Shown here: piece by piece, positions 5,876 through 6,520 of the stretch | How positions within the stretch are numbered: the stretch's first letter is position 1 | Layout: the number at the start of each line of letters is the position of its first letter | DNA from: Desulfobulbaceae bacterium | GTDB taxonomy: Bacteria; Desulfobacterota; Desulfobulbia; Desulfobulbales; Desulfocapsaceae | Reading direction: 5' to 3' | Length of the DNA: 6,520 nucleotides | NCBI GenBank assembly: GCA_031256095.1 | Contig: JAIRRG010000143.1 | Location: 1-6,520, forward strand | The notes under the pieces: generated by a model | What the model was told of the DNA's origin: nothing | The model's input: the letters and a program-made list of their open reading frames with translations, nothing else | The model's database searches: none | Made by a program: the position numbers and the translations under genes

Positions 5876-6520
5876 ATGAAAATTGCAAGCGAACAGATTC
5901 GGACCATTGTGGTAGAGGCATATTCTTCAGGGACTGCCAGCAGAAAGCAACTCGCTGAAATATTTGGCTATCATATAGGTAGTATCGGCAGGTGGATCCG
6001 GGAAAACCGAAAGACAGAACGTCTGGCGCCCTTGCCAAGAGGGCATAGAGTTTCCGTATTCAATGCCGAAGAACGAAAACAACTGGCGAAGTTCATTGAA
6101 AATAATCCTGATGCTACTCTGGATGAAATTCGAAACCATTTTCAAAAGCCTTGTTCCTTGGTTGCAATCCATAAAATTGTTCGCACACTTGGATACGTCT
6201 TTAAAAAAACTCTGAAGGCAAGCGAACAAAAACGCGAGGATATTCGCGAGAGCCGGAAACAATGGCGAACATTTCAAATGCAGGCGGACGCAAAACACCT
6301 TGTATTCCTTGATGAATCGGGAGCAAAGACGAATATAACCCGGTTGTATGGGCGCTCATATCACGGGACACGGCACCACGATACAGCGTTGGCCTAACAG
6401 TGCTGTCAGTGATGCGGCTGAATGGTTCGACGCAGAGCGCTGTTTTTGAAGGGGCGGTTGATCGCGCCATGTTTGACGAGTACATCAAACAGATACTTGC
6501 CCCGACATTGAATCCAGGGG
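5876..6520 (+). pseudogene. IS630-family transposase, frameshifted in the DDE domain and cut by the window edge
   Basis: The first frame gives 173 residues and stops at TAA 6395-6397. It contains an N-terminal helix-turn-helix (about residues 4-43, ending SIGRWIRENR), a second winged-helix-like part (about 62-110, with LDEIRNHF and IHKIVRTLGYVFKK) and the start of the DDE catalytic domain. The first catalytic aspartate is D146 in VFLDESGAKTNITRLYGRSY. IS630 transposases normally run to over 300 residues. The continuation is found in another frame from about 6397 to the edge, reading TVLSVMRLNG, then FEGAVDRAMFDEYIKQILAPTLNPG. This is the expected family sequence leading to the second catalytic Asp. 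Relative to the family pattern as I recall it, a few residues between the two halves appear to be missing, so a small deletion of length 1 modulo 3 around 6374-6397 is more likely than programmed frameshifting. No slippery run is present there. Confidence 0.85.

Larger units (their letters stand above)
5829..6520 (+). mobile_element. IS630-family insertion sequence, left part (right end outside window)
   Basis: The region from the palindrome onward is clearly more AT-rich than the genes to the left and carries an IS630-type transposase reading frame. The left boundary is tentatively set after the TA of CTAG at 5826-5829, because this family duplicates TA on insertion. The matching right terminal repeat and TA duplication lie beyond the window, so the boundary is a guess. 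The element is probably inactive, since its transposase is frameshifted. Confidence 0.6.

Noticed and set aside
6201..6488. - strand ORFs over the transposase
   Set aside because: The + strand frames on both sides of the frameshift match IS630 transposase motifs. The - strand ORFs are their shadows.

Overview
The window reads as ordinary chromosomal DNA from a GC-rich Gram-negative bacterium, with the edge of an insertion sequence at its right end. A periplasm-type CPHC thioredoxin domain, a VKOR-type disulfide system and two conserved-looking hypothetical genes beside an M24 peptidase would fit a Desulfobacterota-like (deltaproteobacterial) lineage. That assignment is a guess from gene style, not a database result.

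Layout, left to right. Positions 1-172 hold the last 56 codons of a membrane protein that I cannot name (+ strand). A gap of about 185 bases leads to a DinB-fold protein (358-837, +), which is convergent with the next block. That block is a leftward set of four genes on the - strand. In transcription order they are a VKOR-thioredoxin fusion with a long repetitive tail (4211-2967), a helical protein of unknown function (2893-2300), an M24-family Xaa-Pro aminopeptidase/dipeptidase-like enzyme (2303-1194) and a 110-residue unknown protein (1185-853). The last three are tightly packed (an ATGATG stop/start overlap, then an 8-base gap whose Shine-Dalgarno sequence overlaps the stop codon) and look like one operon. 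The VKOR gene is separated from them by 73 bases and a weak terminator-like hairpin, so its membership is less certain. Divergent from VKOR is a 14-TM MFS exporter of the DHA2 (EmrB/QacA) type (4327-5763, +).

After the exporter the base composition drops sharply to AT-rich. A long imperfect palindrome (5795-5832) and then an IS630-family transposase (from 5876) follow. The transposase is broken by a frameshift within its DDE domain, and its second half continues in another frame to the window edge.

I found no convincing new defence, CRISPR or RNA system. The most unusual item is the C-terminal extension of the VKOR fusion: twelve tandem 7-residue repeats encoded by a 21-bp minisatellite, followed by a Pro-rich tail with an extra cysteine pair. 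The palindrome at the IS junction is the second most interesting structure.
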